Assembly (NCBI RefSeq): GCF_023856365.1
Contig: NC_064552.1
Location: 5,242,191 to 5,306,190 of the forward strand
Length of the DNA: 64,000 bases
Source of the DNA: Brienomyrus brachyistius
Lineage: Eukaryota > Chordata > Actinopteri > Osteoglossiformes > Mormyridae
Reading direction: 5' to 3'
A program made the translations under genes and the position numbers. Shown one piece after another: positions 62,727 through 64,000 of the stretch. A model generated the notes under the pieces. It did not search any database and had not been told where the DNA came from. It worked only from the letters and a program-made list of their open reading frames with translations. The number at the start of each line of letters is the position of its first letter. The first letter of the stretch is position 1.

Positions 62727-62983
62727 TGTCCTGCCCCGATCGTCCGCTCCTTTCGTGCGCCACACCCCCTCATTAACCCCTTGTGGATTCCCCGTGTTTA
62801 CCCGCTGTTTCTGATCGTTGTCATTAGTCTAGTGTATTTAGTCTGCGTCTTAGTCCATTTTCCCCAGTTCCATCATTGAAGTCTTTATGTCGTGTGTGCT
62901 ACATTCCTTATTAAAACCCTTTTATTTATCCCAGTTCGGTTTCCCTGGCCTGCTTCCCCGCTCCGCACGGCGACAGTGTGACA
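62727..62983 (+). mobile_element. Putative 5' LTR of a Ty3/gypsy-like element
   Basis: A 257-bp segment starts TGTCCTGCCCCG and ends CAGTGTGACA. It contains TATA-like and ATTAAA-type motifs (gtgtatttag; ttattaaaaccc near 62910). Its opening ('cgtgcgccacaccccctcat') resembles that of the solo LTR at 40548 ('cgtgtgccacgcccacctcg'). An open frame begins three bases after its end, and the 'tgacagaat' junction resembles that of fish gypsy elements as I know them. The start point is a best guess, and no primer-binding site could be identified. Confidence 0.45.
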
Positions 62984-62985
62984 GA

Positions 62986-63945
62986 ATGACGGAACTCCAC
63001 AAGCAGACGTCTGCCTTGACCGAGGAGCAATACCTCGGTCTAGTCGACGAGGCGTTACATTTGCTCCAACAGCCCGAGGTGAGCGATGACCCCGGACTGC
63101 GAGCCCTTGCCTTCTGGGCGAGAGACATACTGGAGAACATATCCCTGTCCGAGGACGCATTCCTCGCAAAGGAGGTAAGACGTAAGGAAACGCAGGAGGA
63201 ACTCCTAGGGGCCGTCCTCCCGGTGCTCAATCCGGCGGTGTTCGGGCCTGCCCCCATCGCCCTGCCCGAACACACGTCCTCAGCTTGTCTGTTTTCCGGG
63301 ACGCGGCTGGGTCTTATAGGGGCCAGGTCCGTTTTGGACATTATCCCGCGGGTTCCCCCGCTTCGGAACCGAGCAGCACCTGCTGCCAAGGAGCAATGCC
63401 CTGCAGCGGCACCAGTGGTCCCTGTGCTGCCTGTAGAGCCCCCTGTGGTCCCTGTTCTACCTGTAGAGCCCCCTGTGGTCCCTGTTCTGCCTGTAGAGCC
63501 CCCTGTGGTCCCTGTTCTACCTGTAGAGCCCCCTGTGGTCCCTGTTCTACCTGTAGAGCCCCCTGTGGTCCCTGTTCTGCCTGTAGAGCCCCCTGTGGTC
63601 CCTGTTCTGCCTGTAGAGCCCCCCGTGGTCTCTGTGCTGCCTGCCATGCCTCCCGAGGTTCCCGCACCTCCTGCTGCACCACCACCTCCAGTCCTCCCTG
63701 TTCCTGACCCTCCACCTGCTGGCGCCTGGCCTGCCTTCTTCCGCCCGCTCCTGAGTCGCCCAGTAAGGCCCTGGCTCCTACGGCGCCCCCTGCTGGCCCG
63801 GGGGGGGGGGGGGGGGGGGGGGGGCGCTTCCTGTGGTGCCCTCTGCTGGCCTGCAGTTGGCGCTTCCTACTGTGGCTGCTGCTGCACCGCCTGCTGCCCT
63901 GCCCGAGGTCCCGCCTCTGCCTGCTTCAGCTCAGCCTGCACCTGA
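62986..63945 (+). CDS. Gag-like ORF of a retroelement, frame broken at a poly-G tract
   Basis: The frame opens at ATG 62986, shortly after the LTR-like segment; an in-frame ATG at 62887 lies inside that segment and is less likely. Residues 1 to about 90 (TELHKQTSALTEEQYLGLVD through EDAFLAKEVRRKE) are probably helical and resemble the N-terminal part of retroelement Gag proteins. A Pro/Val repeat with unit PVVPVLPVEP covers about residues 140-230. A run of 25 G near 63800 encodes poly-Gly, after which this frame becomes Cys-rich and stops at 63945, while the proline-rich composition resumes in another frame, so the tract has shifted the frame or its length is misassembled. No zinc knuckle, protease or reverse transcriptase lies within the window. 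A host gene cannot be fully excluded. Confidence 0.45.
   Translation: MTELHKQTSALTEEQYLGLVDEALHLLQQPEVSDDPGLRALAFWARDILENISLSEDAFLAKEVRRKETQEELLGAVLPVLNPAVFGPAPIALPEHTSSACLFSGTRLGLIGARSVLDIIPRVPPLRNRAAPAAKEQCPAAAPVVPVLPVEPPVVPVLPVEPPVVPVLPVEPPVVPVLPVEPPVVPVLPVEPPVVPVLPVEPPVVPVLPVEPPVVSVLPAMPPEVPAPPAAPPPPVLPVPDPPPAGAWPAFFRPLLSRPVRPWLLRRPLLARGGGGGGGGASCGALCWPAVGASYCGCCCTACCPARGPASACFSSACT
63411..63640. repeat. 30-bp minisatellite in the gag-like ORF
   Basis: About eight tandem units, each containing cctgtagagccccctgtggt plus 'ccctgttct', encoding a ten-residue Pro/Val unit. The copies differ mainly by an A/G change (ctacctg or ctgcctg). The length is a multiple of three, so copy number changes keep the frame. 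Confidence 0.97.
63800..63824. repeat. G25 homopolymer within the ORF
   Basis: Twenty-five G in the retroelement frame. The reading frame of proline-rich composition differs on its two sides. Confidence 0.95.
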
Positions 63946-64000
63946 GATCCTAGCCAATCGTTTTTTTGTCCTCCAGGGCCTAATCTGGTAACTGATGGGG

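Overview
The window is vertebrate nuclear DNA, almost certainly from a ray-finned (teleost-type) fish. The grounds are spliced exons with GT/AG borders, a readable ebf3 gene, many dinucleotide microsatellites, long poly-G/poly-C tracts, CCAT-type tandem repeats, degraded copies of dispersed repeats that I know from fish, and Ty3/gypsy-like LTR sequence. There is no bacterial-style gene organisation, and nearly all ATG-to-stop frames longer than 60 codons are chance.

Positions 1 to about 29,065 are the 3' part of one plus-strand gene that I identify as ebf3 (early B-cell factor 3, COE/Olf-EBF transcription factor family). Eight coding exons are resolved to the base: 3821-3951, 4374-4500, 16461-16549, 21092-21157, 21986-22163, 22961-23149, 23720-23917 and 26144-26175. 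They join in frame to 335 residues plus a stop. They encode the IPT/TIG domain, the helix-loop-helix region with its vertebrate-type duplicated second helix (two adjacent exons), and the Ser/Thr/Pro-rich C-terminal activation region ending in VPPM. The DNA-binding (COE) domain and the promoter lie upstream of the window. A long AT-rich 3' UTR follows, with poly(A) signals near 27,683 and 27,710 and a possible distal one near 29,042.

The introns, especially the 12-kb one (4501-16460), and the downstream DNA (about 29.1-62.7 kb) contain no gene I can identify. They hold microsatellites, G/C homopolymers, fish repeats, several stretches with the look of conserved developmental enhancers (clustered TAAT/ATTA motifs, low repeat content), and a small CpG-rich patch near 30.8-31.0 kb that could be a promoter or first exon. 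A putative exon on the opposite strand at 654-730 has good coding character but no recognised family.

The right edge (62.73-64.0 kb) appears to be the 5' end of a Ty3/gypsy-like retroelement. It has an LTR-like segment, then a gag-like open frame with a 30-bp proline/valine minisatellite and a 25-base G run that shifts the frame. A probable solo LTR of similar layout sits at 40,548-40,856.

I saw no convincing new biological system. The points most worth checking are two pairs of alternative splice donors, each 12 nt apart and in frame, in consecutive ebf3 exons; the G21 tract just upstream of an ebf3 acceptor; the opposite-strand exon; the orphan CpG patch; and two inverted homeodomain-type palindromes.
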